Source of the DNA: Isoetes taiwanensis
Lineage: Eukaryota; Streptophyta; Lycopodiopsida; Isoetales; Isoetaceae
DNA: 64,000 nucleotides
Direction of reading: 5' to 3'
Assembly: GCA_021234155.1 (NCBI GenBank)
Contig: JAJEKV010000017.1
Location: 9,117,525 to 9,181,524 of the forward strand
The position numbers and the translations under genes are program-made. Of the stretch, positions 35,319-46,303 are shown piece after piece; the first letter of the stretch is position 1, and each line of letters begins with the position of its first letter. A model generated the notes under the pieces. That model worked only from the letters and a program-made list of their open reading frames with translations. It did not search any database and was not told the origin of the DNA.

Positions 35319-35632
35319 CATAAACGGAGAGTTTCGCAGATTTCATGGAAGATGAGAAGTATCCAAAGATAAACGGAGAATTTCTGCAAATTTCATGGAA
35401 GATGAGAAGTATCCATTTGGATAGGTCGAGGGGAGTTCACAGTTCGTGATGGTACTGTCTTGTCAGGTTGCTGATAGCGGAGAGTTTCTGCAGATTTATT
35501 GAAAGATGAGGAGTATCCATTTAGATAGGCTGAGGGGGAGTTTATAGTTGGTGATAGTACTGTTTTGTCAGGTTACTAATGAAATTATTTTATCTGTTAA
35601 GCTCTGTAACATATGTCACACTTGAGGGGGAG
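35319..35632 (+). repeat. triplicated 3' module with polypurine tracts
   Basis: Three degenerate units contain GGAGAGTTTCTGCAGATTT-like and GATGAGAAGTATCC strings. Two end in purine runs (CGAGGGGAG near 35428, TGAGGGGGAG near 35530) like the true polypurine tract TTGAGGGGGAG at 35622-35632, which directly precedes the 3' LTR. The module thus repeats the plus-strand priming region upstream of its functional position. Confidence 0.75.
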
Positions 35633-35838
35633 TGTTGGAAATCGATATCCTCTTGTTTACAAGATGTGACATGTGTTACGCTATTTGTGTTAGGTAGATT
35701 TACATTTGATCCGTGATCAGAGGAACCTCCTCCTATGTTTAAGGATGGTAGGTCGCCTGGCTAGTTGCTATAAGATTGTATCTTCTCTTTTCAGTAAAGA
35801 CACGCTTCCATGTGTTCTGGATTTCGCCAATGTCAATA
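35633..35838 (+). repeat. 3' LTR
   Basis: 206 bp, TGTTGGAAATCG to GTCAATA, one difference from the 5' LTR (AAAGACACG here, AAACACACG there). Followed by AAATG. Confidence 0.95.
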
Positions 35839-35873
35839 AAATGCTTCGACAAAGGATGAATTCTTTAATTCAC

Positions 35874-36295
35874 ATCTGGAAGAAAATCTCCATTCGCGAA
35901 TCGAAATCTTGGTTGGTTATCTGCAGCCATAGTTCGCGGAGTTCTTCTTTTGAAATGGTTTCCGTCTTTGGGCCTGATCTTTTCGAAATGAGAGCTTCAA
36001 AGAGGGCCTCTGCAAATTCCGAAGTCTTGTCCATTCCTACATAATTTCCAAGCAGTATTGAACACAATTATACAGTTTAGCAGAGCCGCTTATAATCTAA
36101 GATCGAGACATACCAATACAATGGCTGAAATCCTTCCTAGAAATCTTGCCATTGATAGATAACTTATCAAAGCGTTGTTCTGCAAATTCCAATGAAGCTT
36201 TTGGATCCTTTTCAGCTGATTCAGCTATAAATCTCAAACCCTGAAGAGCTCCCGCCTTGGCTTGCCAATTTCTCTTAACATATCCTCGTAGATGC
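35874..36295 (-). pseudogene. respiratory burst oxidase homolog (RBOH), two-exon fragment
   Basis: RBOH proteins are plasma-membrane NADPH oxidases with an N-terminal calcium-binding region. The minus-strand exon ending at 36114 (donor GTATGT) reads AGALQGLRFIAESAEKD, AEQRFDKLSINGKI and FSHCIG. The exon 36036-35874 (acceptor TTATGTAG, donor GTGAAT) continues MDKTSEFAEALFEALISKR, ISKEELRELWLQITNQDFD and SRMEIFFQ. Phases join (1/1) to give the family's CIGM-xxSxEFA-LF-AL order from the NADPH_Ox and first EF-hand region. Both exons are open. The LTR element lies in the next intron, about 30 bp past the donor and antisense. The upstream N-terminus and all membrane and NADPH/FAD domains are not seen, so I call it a fragment. 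A gene with very long introns continuing outside 31-36 kb is possible. The upper limit of the first exon is approximate. Confidence 0.85.
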
Positions 36296-37485
36296 CACGG
36301 CAATACATGTCGGTCCCTCTGTATCTATAGCATGCGCTCTCTGCCAGATAAGGATGGCAATTTGTGGGCTGTTTGTGGGCAATTGTAGTCTCACCAGCAT
36401 ACCAAAAATTGTTTTAGAACAATTCGTTGCCCAATTGTGGGGTGTTTATGAGCAAATTTGGTCTCACCGGGAGACCCATTGACAACAAGCCGTTGCCAAA
36501 TTGTTGGTCTCCCTCAGACTCCAAATACAATTCATTGCCCATGTTAAGGGCAAAAGTGGAATTTCAGATAATACAAGGGTATTCTCGCAAATATACCCCA
36601 AACTACGGAGGCATTTTTAAAATTTTTTCCAAAAATTAATAGCCACTTTACAAAATGGAAAGTGGGTCGCACAAATTATTTTGCTGATGCCACGTGGCAT
36701 TCGCCGCTATGATGGAATGGAAATAGGGTGGACGATTCTGCTCAGCCGGTCTTCGGGTTTGCTTCGAGATGCGTCATCTGCAAGGCTCCTGCAAAGCTTC
36801 TTACCAGGCTTCGGTTCTTCATCTGCAAGGCTTCACTTCATCCAAGGTTCTTCAAGGCTTCGGCTTCGGCTTCGGCTCCTCCATCTGCAAGGCCCGGCTT
36901 CTCGTCACTGCTGCCACATATAGATCTTCATAAAAATTTGTATACAAATTTTCATAGACAGATTTATTTTGGCAAATTCGGCGATAGTTTTGACGGCTCC
37001 CCACTTCTCCATTTTGTAGGGGAAAGGGAAGCAGGGGTTCCCCTTCGCAAAATTGGCAGAAGCCCCACCTATACACTCTTGTTTACCTACTGACATGTGA
37101 ATATGAAATACGCAATGTGTATCTGCCGCCTATCAAAAATGTCTAGATGCCGACGTGTGGAAACAAGGTGTCCAACTTCGCATATCCAAACCAAAGAAAA
37201 AGGCAAAGGGCGCTTATTAGGTTTGTTTTCTTTTTGTTGAATTCAATCAATATGTTGGAACTTCTTGTGGATTCGGCACTCAGCTTCCAGCCAACTGAGA
37301 CTTCTCCTTGGAGAGATTGCAACATACAGCATGGACATCCAAAATGATGGAAGGTATTAAAAGGTTTACACAATACTACCAGGCATTAACAGTTGAAGCC
37401 AAGTTGTTAGACTGAATATTCATAAGCAAGCAATAGTAAGGTTTGTTTTAAGTTCCAATTTGTGTAAAGAGGCAAGTTTGCCTGC
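36296..37485. other. spacer with low-order repeats
   Basis: At 36358-36480 an imperfect pair (TTTGTGGGCAATTGTAGTCTC and TTATGAGCAAATTTGGTCTC) suggests an old duplication. At 36770-36900 short GGCTTCGGCTTCGG and CATCTGCAAGGC strings recur. No coding sequence is recognised. Confidence 0.5.
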
Positions 37486-37497
37486 AACACTACCTAT
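37486..37497. repeat. left target-site duplication of the L1-type LINE
   Basis: AACACTACCTAT, repeated at 46292-46303 after the poly-A tail (the first AA may belong to the tail). Confidence 0.85.
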
Positions 37498-37991
37498 CAA
37501 GGATATGAAAATCAATTACCAGCGGTGCCGGCAATCGGAGGGGAAAAATGAACGTTGGGCGCTACATTTGGCGCCTCGAACTCCGTGAGAATACCGGACC
37601 CATTGGATGAGGCCTTCTTGGAGGCTGTTCTCCAGGGTCTGGGCTTCCCGGAGATCCCCAATGGCTTTGATGTGACAGTGGCAGCATTAGATAGTATAAT
37701 TATTCAATCGTACAACTCTAGAACAAGAATAGGATTCAGCAGATCAGCTTTTAGCAGTCATTATCTGAGTATTCTTTGCTTTGATAGGGTAGGTTCTTTA
37801 AGAGTTTCGGCCCATAACTCTGGCTATCTAGCCTTAGGCAGATTTTCAAGAAATCTCTTTCAAATTTCAGTACTGGAACGGTTTGGGATCGAGCCCATTC
37901 TACATTGGACAGAGTTTTTCGACCTCAGGCCGGCCTGGTTCTTCACAGATCTACAGATTCTTGTGTGGAGATTTGCGGGGAAAAATTAGTC

Positions 37992-39922
37992 ATGTCTTAC
38001 ACACAAGGAAAAAATGGTTCGGGGCCCTCCAAAAACTCAATCGACAAAGAAAAAGCCCTCAGAATCATAGAGGATGATGAATGGACGAACATTTTCTGGC
38101 TGGAAGATAAGAAAGATAAGGTGTGGGAAAAATTGAAAACCTTATACATAACTTTCGCGCTTATCCAAGATCAGCAAAGAGCTGCTGCAGTCTGCATGGA
38201 TGTTCAGGAGGACGGAGTGCTTTGTGACACCTTGGGTAAAATGAGGGCTTTAAAGAAGGATTATGCCTCTGGCCAACGATCGTGATTGGGCTTGGAATTT
38301 TCTGGAATTACTTCAAGAAATGGACAGAAACCTTTGCAAGAGGATAATGGTGAAGCAAGGCCACTCTGAGTCGGACTGCTGTAGCCTAAAAAATAACATC
38401 TTTCAGAAATCAATGGATGAACTCCTCAATTTTGCGAAAGCTCTGCTTATGGACTTGGAAAATCTTAAGTGGAACTCCAAGGCCTCGATTAAACTGATTA
38501 AGAGATGGGAAGAAGCTGACGACACGGTCATAGAAAGGCATCGCAGGCAAGCCAAAAGTAGGCTCCCATCGGGTGCAGACCTGTTACTAGAGGGCGTCTC
38601 TCAGGAGTATGGGATTCTCCAGACCACACTAAAAAAAGATACCAGTGCATGCAAAATAAGGGACTCAAATGGCTACTTCAACCCTTTGGAAACGGACCAA
38701 TGCGAATGCAAGAATTGCACGAGTACAAACATATCCGGGTTCGGCAAAGCAAGTACTTTTGTAGGTGATCAGAATGTCAGCAACCGGATTCCGATTCTGG
38801 GCAAAAGCGACAAAGCAAAAGGTCAACCTCTTCCTTCTTATAAAAATGCTCTGCTTAACGTGGTTTCTTGTGATAATCCTTCTGACATGCCTAAAGATAA
38901 TTTGGATTATATTGATCTGTCGGGTATTCAAGATTCTACGGTCTGATCATCCACTTCCCAATCAATTGCCCTTCCCTAGGAGAAGTTAAATTTTGGATCA
39001 CTAAGACTCAGAGAATACCTATTTTATCTTTGCTCAAGATCGATGCCAGAACCTTTCAAATCTTATGCAAAGATAATTTTAGTGTTTCCCACATTCTAAA
39101 AAAGAAATTGGGCAAAATTAGCAACTGTGACTTCTATATTATGAGATGGAGCCATTTTTTACTCCGGGAAATAGTGATTACATATCTACTGCTACTTGGA
39201 TTACCTTCCCCAATTTACCCCCTGCTCTGTGGACCCTTTCTCATCTTAAGGCCATTGCAGGGAACCTCGGGGACATCATCTCTATTAATATTCCTCAAAC
39301 TAACTTCCCTTCCGTCTGTATTTCTAAGAATATCAACTCCGGATGGCTGAGGAATGTTAAGATCAAGATTTCAGAGGGCAGAACTATGGACTTAGACATT
39401 GTTTATTCTAAGCTCCCTGTTATCGAAATTCCAGTTAAGAAGGTTCCTATGGATAATAAAAGTCCCCCGAATCTCAAACCCCCTCTCATTATCAGACAAG
39501 AGTGGCGTCCAAAAAAGAAGACTTTTGATGATGAGGTGCGAAATGGCAGCAAAATTATTGACATTATCCCCAAGACCAAGACTGATGATAAAAGCGACTT
39601 CTTTCCCAATTACGATCTGAAAGATCCGTATTTTGACAGTAATTGGAACTTTGTCTTCAAAAATATTAATATGGCAGTCAAATTGAATACAGGGTTTGTA
39701 ACGCTTTCTTTCCCCCTTAAAGAAGTAAATCATCCTGAGGCTGACACTGAAAGTAACAGTTCCGAGAATGATTTTCTTCACTCTTGTGATGATGAAGGTT
39801 GGAAGCAGATAACTAAGAAAAGAGGTAGAGGACAGAAAAAATCATATGTTGGACCTCTTAGAGTTAGTCCCAGGAATTCAGCCATTCAATCTAGAATGGC
39901 CAAAGGCTTTTACAAATATTAA
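37992..39922 (+). pseudogene. LINE ORF1 (DUF4283-like RNA-binding protein), frameshifted
   Basis: Starting at ATG 37992 (MSYTQGKNGSG) the reading moves through at least three frame changes (near 38270, 38940 and 39155) before ending at TAA 39920-39922. The middle part (about 39010-39400) reads KIDARTFQILCKDN, FTPGNSDYISTATWITF and LPPALWTLSHLKAIAGNLG. That is the pattern of the DUF4283 domain found in ORF1 of plant L1 elements. The C-terminal part is acidic then basic (KRGRGQKKS), suited to RNA binding. ORF1 proteins coat the LINE RNA. The frame breaks may be real mutations or base-calling errors in homopolymers. Confidence 0.75.
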
Positions 39923-42900
39923 TGTTTAAATCCCTTAGAATTATCACCTGGAATCTCCAAGGTATTAATAATATTATTAAAAGGGAACGTTTAAAAGTCT
40001 GCCTCTCCTCCCTCAACCCTGATATTTTATTCATCCAGGAGCATAAGATCCATGATCTTAACCATAATATTATCATTTCCAGGGCTCTCCCTCCTAATTT
40101 TCAAACGTGGTCTATAAGTGCTAACGACTCTTCTGCAGGCATAGCAATAGCTTGGAATCAGAGAATTGATCTGCATATTCATCACATGATCAATGATAAT
40201 AATGGTAGATGGCAGATTTTGGTCTGCAAGATCGGGTCAGGTAGTGTAGCCCTAGTTAATGTCTACTCTTATCATAATCCTTCTGATAGAATTCTAGTCT
40301 GGAATAAGATTAACTCTAGCTTGGCAAGTTTAGATGTTGATGATCTGATTATTGGAGGTGATTTCAATATGGTAACTGACTGCTTTATGAAAAATAGAAA
40401 TTTCAAACCCCTTCTTCCTCATGAAATGAATGCTTGGGTCAGTCTTCTCTATAATCATAATCTTAAGCTAGCTAGGACTAAGCCTAATGCTTTCAGCTGG
40501 TCAGATCATAGAGCTGATCCTATTTGCTGTCTTCATGATAGATTCTACCTTAGCTTAAAAATTTTTGGACCATTAGTAGCGGTGGTGGAGAATTTAGTGG
40601 CTATACTCTTCAGACCACTACCCTCAATTAATTATTTTAAGTGGTGCTGATCAAAATAAGAGAAAATCCTTTTTTTAAGCTGAATGTCAGCCTTCTTGAT
40701 CATAATGACTTTATGCCCAAGCTCCAAGATATCTACAATTGTCACCCTACTCCTGATGCTAACCAGGGTTGGATGTGGTGGTGGATTAATCTTGCTAAGC
40801 ATATAAAAAGCTGGCTGAAAGAATGGGGTAAAGAGATTCATCATAACAAGCAAGCCAATCTAGCCAACCTAAGACAAAGGCTTATCACTACCCCAACTGA
40901 TCAACAGAATGATATTAAGATCCAGATAGAAAAAGAAGAGTTGGAAATTGCTAAAGGGTGGAAAACTAAAGCAAAAATCAAGGAGCTCAAAGAGGATGAA
41001 AGGTGTAACTCCAAATATTTTTTTGTCAAAACCAAAACTAGGATCAAAAGAAACCAGATCCATGATATCAGAGTAGGGGATAATCTTATCTCTGAGGATA
41101 TAGATCTTAAAAAAGCTGCGGTTGAGCATTTCACTAATATTATGGGTACTAATTCTGATTGTCCCGAAGAGATGATGGATACTTTTATCAAAATAGGGAA
41201 TAAGGTAAACGACAATCAGAATGAGTTAGTCTCTTCCCCATTCTCAGAAATCGAGCTCAAGGAAGTAATTATGGGTATGGATAATGGTAAGACCCCTGGT
41301 CCAGATGGTTTACCAGCCGAATTCTTTAAAAAAGCCTGGCCTATTCTTGGTATGGGAATTACCAATTTGGCTAATGAGTTCAGGGTTTGCAAACGTTTGG
41401 ATGCTCGGATTAACACCAGTCTTATTACCCTTATTCCCAAAATTGACTCTCCCACCTCTTTTGCCGACTATAGACCTATTTCTTTGACTAATGTTGTCTA
41501 TAAGATAATTGCAAGTGCCATAGCTGCCAGACTCAAAAAGATCTTGGACTCAGTTATTAGCAGCACCCAGTCAGCATACTTAAAAGACAGATTCATCTTG
41601 GACAATGTGGTGACTGCTATTCTGGGTTTGCAATGGGCTAAAGACTCCAATCAAGACATAGCCCTTCTTAAGCTTGATATCACTAAAGCCTTTGACACAG
41701 TCAGCTGGAAGTTTCTTTACAAATGTTGCAGAGCTCTTGGCTTCAATGAGGAAAGTATTGGTATGTTTAATGCCATTCTCAGCAACTCCAGATCTGCAGT
41801 TCTCATTAATGGTGAGACTAGCCCCTTTTTCTCTATCCAAAGAGGGGTAAAACAAGGTTGTCCTCTAGCACCCTTCCTTTTTTTAATTGTTATGGAAGCT
41901 TTGCACAACAGACTGGAAGATGCCAAGATTAATAACTCAATTAAAGGCCTCAAGCTCCCAGAGAATCCTCAAGTAGATCAGATCCTAAATGGGCATTTTG
42001 CAGATGATACTTTTATTCTAACCTCCATGGATCAGGGTTCCATCATCAATACCCAGAGTATCCTCCAGGATTTTGGCAATGTTTCAGGTTGCAAAATCAA
42101 TCCTCTCAAATCTGCTATCCATTCTAGGGAGATCGACAAAGGTACTCGGGCTGCTCAACTCTTTGGATGTAAGTATTATTCCCCCTGCACCAAATCCAAG
42201 ATTCTTGGGATCCTATTTGCCATCAGGAGCAATGCCTCAGATTTATGGCTTGATATAGTCGAGAAATTCTATAAAAAGGTTGATTCTCTTAACTTTAAAT
42301 ATCTCTCTAAAAACGGGAGAGCTATTATTGCAAACTTTGTGATTTCCTCTTCTCAGGTTTATCAATCTTCGGTCATTTTGGCCCCCAAGAAGATCACTAA
42401 CAGGCTTCAAAGTATTATAAAAGATGCTGGCATCACATGATCAATGATAATAATGGTAGATGGCAGATTTTGGTCTGCAAGATCGGGTCAGGTAGTGTAG
42501 CCCTAGTTAATGTCTACTCTTATCATAATCCTTCTGATAGAATTCTAGTCTGGAATAAGATTAACTCTAGCTTGGCAAGTTTAGATGTTGATGATCTGAT
42601 TATTGGAGGTGATTTCAATATGGTAACTGACTGCTTTATGAAAAATAGAAATTTCAAACCCCTTCTTCCTCATGAAATGAATGCTTGGGTCAGTCTTCTC
42701 TATAATCATAATCTTAAGCTAGCTAGGACTAAGCCTAATGCTTTCAGCTGGTCAGATCATAGAGCTGATCCTATTTGCTGTCTTCATGATAGATTCTACC
42801 TTAGCGAAAATTTTTGGACCATTAGTAGCAGGGTGGAGAATTTAGCTGGCTATACTCTTTCCGACCACTACCCTCAATTAATTATTTTAAGTGGTGCTGA

Positions 42901-45900
42901 TCAAAATAAGAGAAAATCCTTTTTTTAAGCTGAATGTCAGCCTTCTTGATCATAATGACTTTATGCCCAAGCTCCAAGATATCTACAATTGTCACCCTAC
43001 TCCTGATGCTAACCAGGGTTGGATGTGGTGGTGGATTAATCTTGCTAAGCATATAAAAAGCTGGCTGAAAGAATGGGGTAAAGAGATTCATCATAACAAG
43101 CAAGCCAATCTAGCCAACCTAAGACAAAGGCTTATCACTACCCCAACTGATCAGCAGAATGATATTAAGATCCAGATAGAAAAAGAAGAGTTGGAAATTG
43201 CTAAAGGGTGGAAAACTAAAGCAAAAATCAAGGAGCTCAAAGAGGATGAAAGGTGTAACTCCAAATATTTTTTTGTCAAAACCAAAACTAGGATCAAAAG
43301 AAACCAGATCCATGATATCAGAGTAGGGGATAATCTTATCTCTGAGGATATAGATCTTAAAAAAGCTGCGGTTGAGCATTTCACTAATATTATGGGTACT
43401 AATTCTGATTGTCCCGAAGAGATGATGGATACTTTTATCAAAATAGGGAATAAGGTAAACGACAATCAGAATGAGTTAGTCTCTTCCCATTCTCTAAATC
43501 GAGCTCAAGGAAGTAATTATGGGTATGGATAATGGTAAGACCCCTGGTCCAGATGGTTTACCAGCCGAATTCTTTAAAAAAGCCTGGCCTATTCTTGGTA
43601 TGGGAATTACCAATTTGGCTAATGAGTTCAGGGTTTGCAAACGTTTGGATGCTCGGATTAACACCAGTCTTATTACCCTTATTCCCAAAATTGACTCTCC
43701 CACCTCTTTTTCTTTAACTATAGACCTATTTCTTTGACTAATGTTGTCTATAAGATAATTGCAAGTGCCATAGCTGCCAGACTCAAAAAGATCTTGGACT
43801 CAGTTATTAGCAGCACCCAGTCAGCATACTTAAAAGACAGATTCATCTTGGACAATGTGGTGACTGCTATTCTGGGTTTGCAATGGGCTAAAGACTCCAA
43901 TCAAGACATAGCCCTTCTTAAGCTTGATATCACTAAAGCCTTTGACACAGTCAGCTGGAAGTTTCTTTACAAATGTTGCAGAGCTCTTGGCTTCAATGAG
44001 GAAAGTATTGGTATGTTTAATGCCATTCTCAGCAACTCCAGATCTGCAGTTCTCATTAATGGTGAGACTAGCCCCTTTTTCTCTATCCAAAGAGGGGTAA
44101 AACAAGGTTGTCCTCTAGCACCCTTCCTTTTTTTAATTGTTATGGAAGCTTTGCACAACAGACTGGAAGATGCCAAGATTAATAACTCAATTAAAGGCCT
44201 CAAGCTCCCAGAGAATCCTCAAGTAGATCAGATCCTAAATGGGCATTTTGCAGATGATACTTTTATTCTAACCTCCATGGATCAGGGTTCCATCATCAAT
44301 ACCCAGAGTATCCTCCAGGATTTTGGCAATGTTTCAGGTTGCAAAATCAATCCTCTCAAATCTGCTATCCATTCTAGGGAGATCGACAAAGGTACTCGGG
44401 CTGCTCAACTCTTTGGATGTAAGTATTATTCCCCCTGCACCAAATCCAAGATTCTTGGGATCCTATTTGCCATCAGGAGCAATGCCTCAGATTTATGGCT
44501 TGATATAGTCGAGAAATTCTATAAAAAGGTTGATTCTCTTAACTTTAAATATCTCTCTAAAAACGGGAGAGCTATTATTGCAAACTTTGTGATTTCCTCT
44601 TCTCAGGTTTATCAATCTTCGGTCATTTTGGCCCCCAAGAAGATCACTAACAGGCTTCAAAGTATTATAAAAGATGCTGGCATCCGATTTCAATGGAAAA
44701 ATGCTGCAAACTAAAAAAGAATGGAGGTCTCGGTACCATTAACATCAGAAAACAGGGTTTAGCTTTAGCTGCTAAATATTTCTACAGGGCTTGTTATGAC
44801 AAGATAAAACATCCTATATCCATCCTGATCAGACACTATATCAGCAAATGTCATCCGTATGGATGGAGAATTCTCAAGATGGATTTGCCTCACTCTATCT
44901 ATTTCCCTTTCTCCATCCCTGCTTCAACTCCAGGTATTATCAAAAATTGGATCTATGCTTGGGAAGAAAGACATATGTATAATTGGGAAAAGGGTCGCTC
45001 GATGGATCAATCAATATTTTGGAACCCAGCCCTGATCCTTGATAATCCCAATTTATGCCTGGCTTGTCACTTCCCTGAGCAAGCTAAGCTTTGGAAACAA
45101 AAGGGAATCACTCTCATCAGCCACCTTTTTGACGATAATGGTATTATCCCCTTTCAGGCTTCCGTTCTTGCAGATGAGGATAATCAAACCAAGTTGCTCT
45201 ATGAAGCCATCACTAATATCATAATGCAGGGCAGATGGTCTCACTACATAATGGTAAAAGTGGTTACACAGTCAAATTGGCTTACAGATTCTTAATGAGT
45301 TATCAGGAGATCACAGTCCATTCAAAATGGGATGTCTCCCAGGAAACAGCAAGGAAAAACCTGGTTTTTATGTGGAACAGCCCCATCAACCCAAAGATCA
45401 AAGCTTTCATGTGGCAACTTTGGCATAAAGGCCTTGCTACCAACTGTAAGAGATTTTGTTTAGCTATGACTAACTCGGATTTATGTGACAGATGCTTGGC
45501 TAATAAAGAAGATGAAGAACACCTATTTAGAACCTGCCTATGGTCGGAATGGGTTTTGGAACTTGCATCCAATATCTTTGGCCAAAACCTGGTTGCCCTG
45601 AGCCACAAAGACTTCTTTATGCCTATCAATCCATCCGATTGGAGAATTTCCATTCTCCTATGGAGAATCTGGAAAGGAAGAAATAACTTTATTTTTAATT
45701 GTGAAATTATCCCACCGGAGGGGATCATAAAACAGGTATTGTATGATATCAGCTGGATTATGAATATTAATGGATGATATGTTTGCTGTTGCAGATACCT
45801 TATTCATCTTGACCAGGAGGCTTGAATGGAAGAATATCAAAGCAGAAATCAACCATGAGTGGATTAAGTTTTTTGGACCGGCTGACACATCGACACACCT

Positions 45901-46102
45901 GGATGCAATTTGTACCTGTGGCTGCTGTTGTGATCAGAACTATGACATCAGAAGAGAACTCATCTGCACAGCCAAGGATGCCAAAGGCAGATATAATATG
46001 GCCATGGCAGGCTCATGCATGTGTATTTACTGTGTCTTTCACTCCATCTTCAGGGGAAAAGCCAGAAAATGCACAAATCAGAATCTCCTATCTATCCATT
46101 GA
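39922..46102 (+). pseudogene. LINE ORF2 (endonuclease and reverse transcriptase), duplicated and broken
   Basis: ATG at 39922 overlaps the ORF1 stop as TAATG. The apurinic-type endonuclease begins RIITWNLQGIN, then FIQEHKI and GGDFNMV. The first copy loses frame near 40553, before the SDH motif. A second frame (40641-42440) gives the reverse transcriptase: KTPGPDGLPAEFF, LKLDITKAFDTVSW, RGVKQGCPLAPFLF and the catalytic FADD (FADD in place of YADD, normal for plant L1). The duplicated copy follows (42437-44714), then the C-terminal part (44693-45777) with the cysteine motif CDRCLANKEDEEHLFRTC near 45490. A run of seven T near 40670 breaks the frame in both copies alike. No single copy has all motifs in one frame. 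Confidence 0.85.
40184..44684 (+). repeat. 2.25-kb direct tandem duplication inside LINE ORF2
   Basis: Unit one is 40184-42434 and unit two 42435-44684. The junction shares CATC between the start flank (40180-40183) and the end (42431-42434, 44681-44684). Units are nearly identical except for a few small patches: 40553-40615 against 42804-42865, near 41239 against 43489, near 41463 against 43713, and one A/G near 40905. Confidence 0.95.
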
Positions 46103-46303
46103 GTCAGGACTCAAAACATTATGAACTTTACTTCTTGCTTTTATTGCTACTCTATCTATCTTAATCTGTCATCCCGTATAAGCTGATGCTTTTTAAGGGT
46201 TAAACTTCCCTTGAAAAAAGTTTTTTGTACACTTTAATATACTTTAAATAATATATATAGCCTTCAATCAAAAAAAAAAAAAAAAAAAAAAAACACTACC
46301 TAT

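Larger units (their letters stand above)
31661..35838 (+). mobile_element. complete non-autonomous LTR retrotransposon carrying SAHH sequence
   Basis: Two 206-bp LTRs (31661-31866, 35633-35838) differ at one position. The 5' LTR is followed at once by TGGTATCAGAGC, the primer-binding site complementary to the 3' end of initiator methionine tRNA, as in Ty1/copia elements. The 3' LTR is preceded by a polypurine tract. The element is flanked by a perfect 5-bp duplication AAATG (31656-31660, 35839-35843). Termini are TG...TA instead of the usual TG...CA. The 3.8-kb interior has no recognisable gag, protease, integrase, reverse transcriptase or RNase H, so it must be mobilised by proteins of another element. 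Its interior holds tandem repeats, a 524-codon frame with S-adenosylhomocysteine hydrolase homology, and repeats of the polypurine-tract region. Near-identical LTRs indicate a recent insertion. Confidence 0.95.
37498..46293 (+). mobile_element. full-length L1-type LINE with internal tandem duplication
   Basis: The element starts just after AACACTACCTAT and ends in a 24-nt poly-A run followed by the same CACTACCTAT, so both boundaries are fixed by a target-site duplication. It carries a 5' leader (37498-37991), ORF1 with a nucleic-acid-binding domain like DUF4283, and ORF2 with endonuclease, reverse transcriptase and a C-terminal cysteine motif. Its 8.8-kb length exceeds a usual plant L1 because 2.25 kb of ORF2 is present twice. 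Several frameshifts in both ORFs mean this copy cannot make full proteins unless some are sequencing errors. Clean ends and an intact tail point to a fairly young insertion. Confidence 0.93.

Noticed and set aside
41216-41855. Antisense open frames across the LINE reverse transcriptase
   Set aside because: Mirror images of the real sense coding sequence, present in both copies of the duplication; no independent support.
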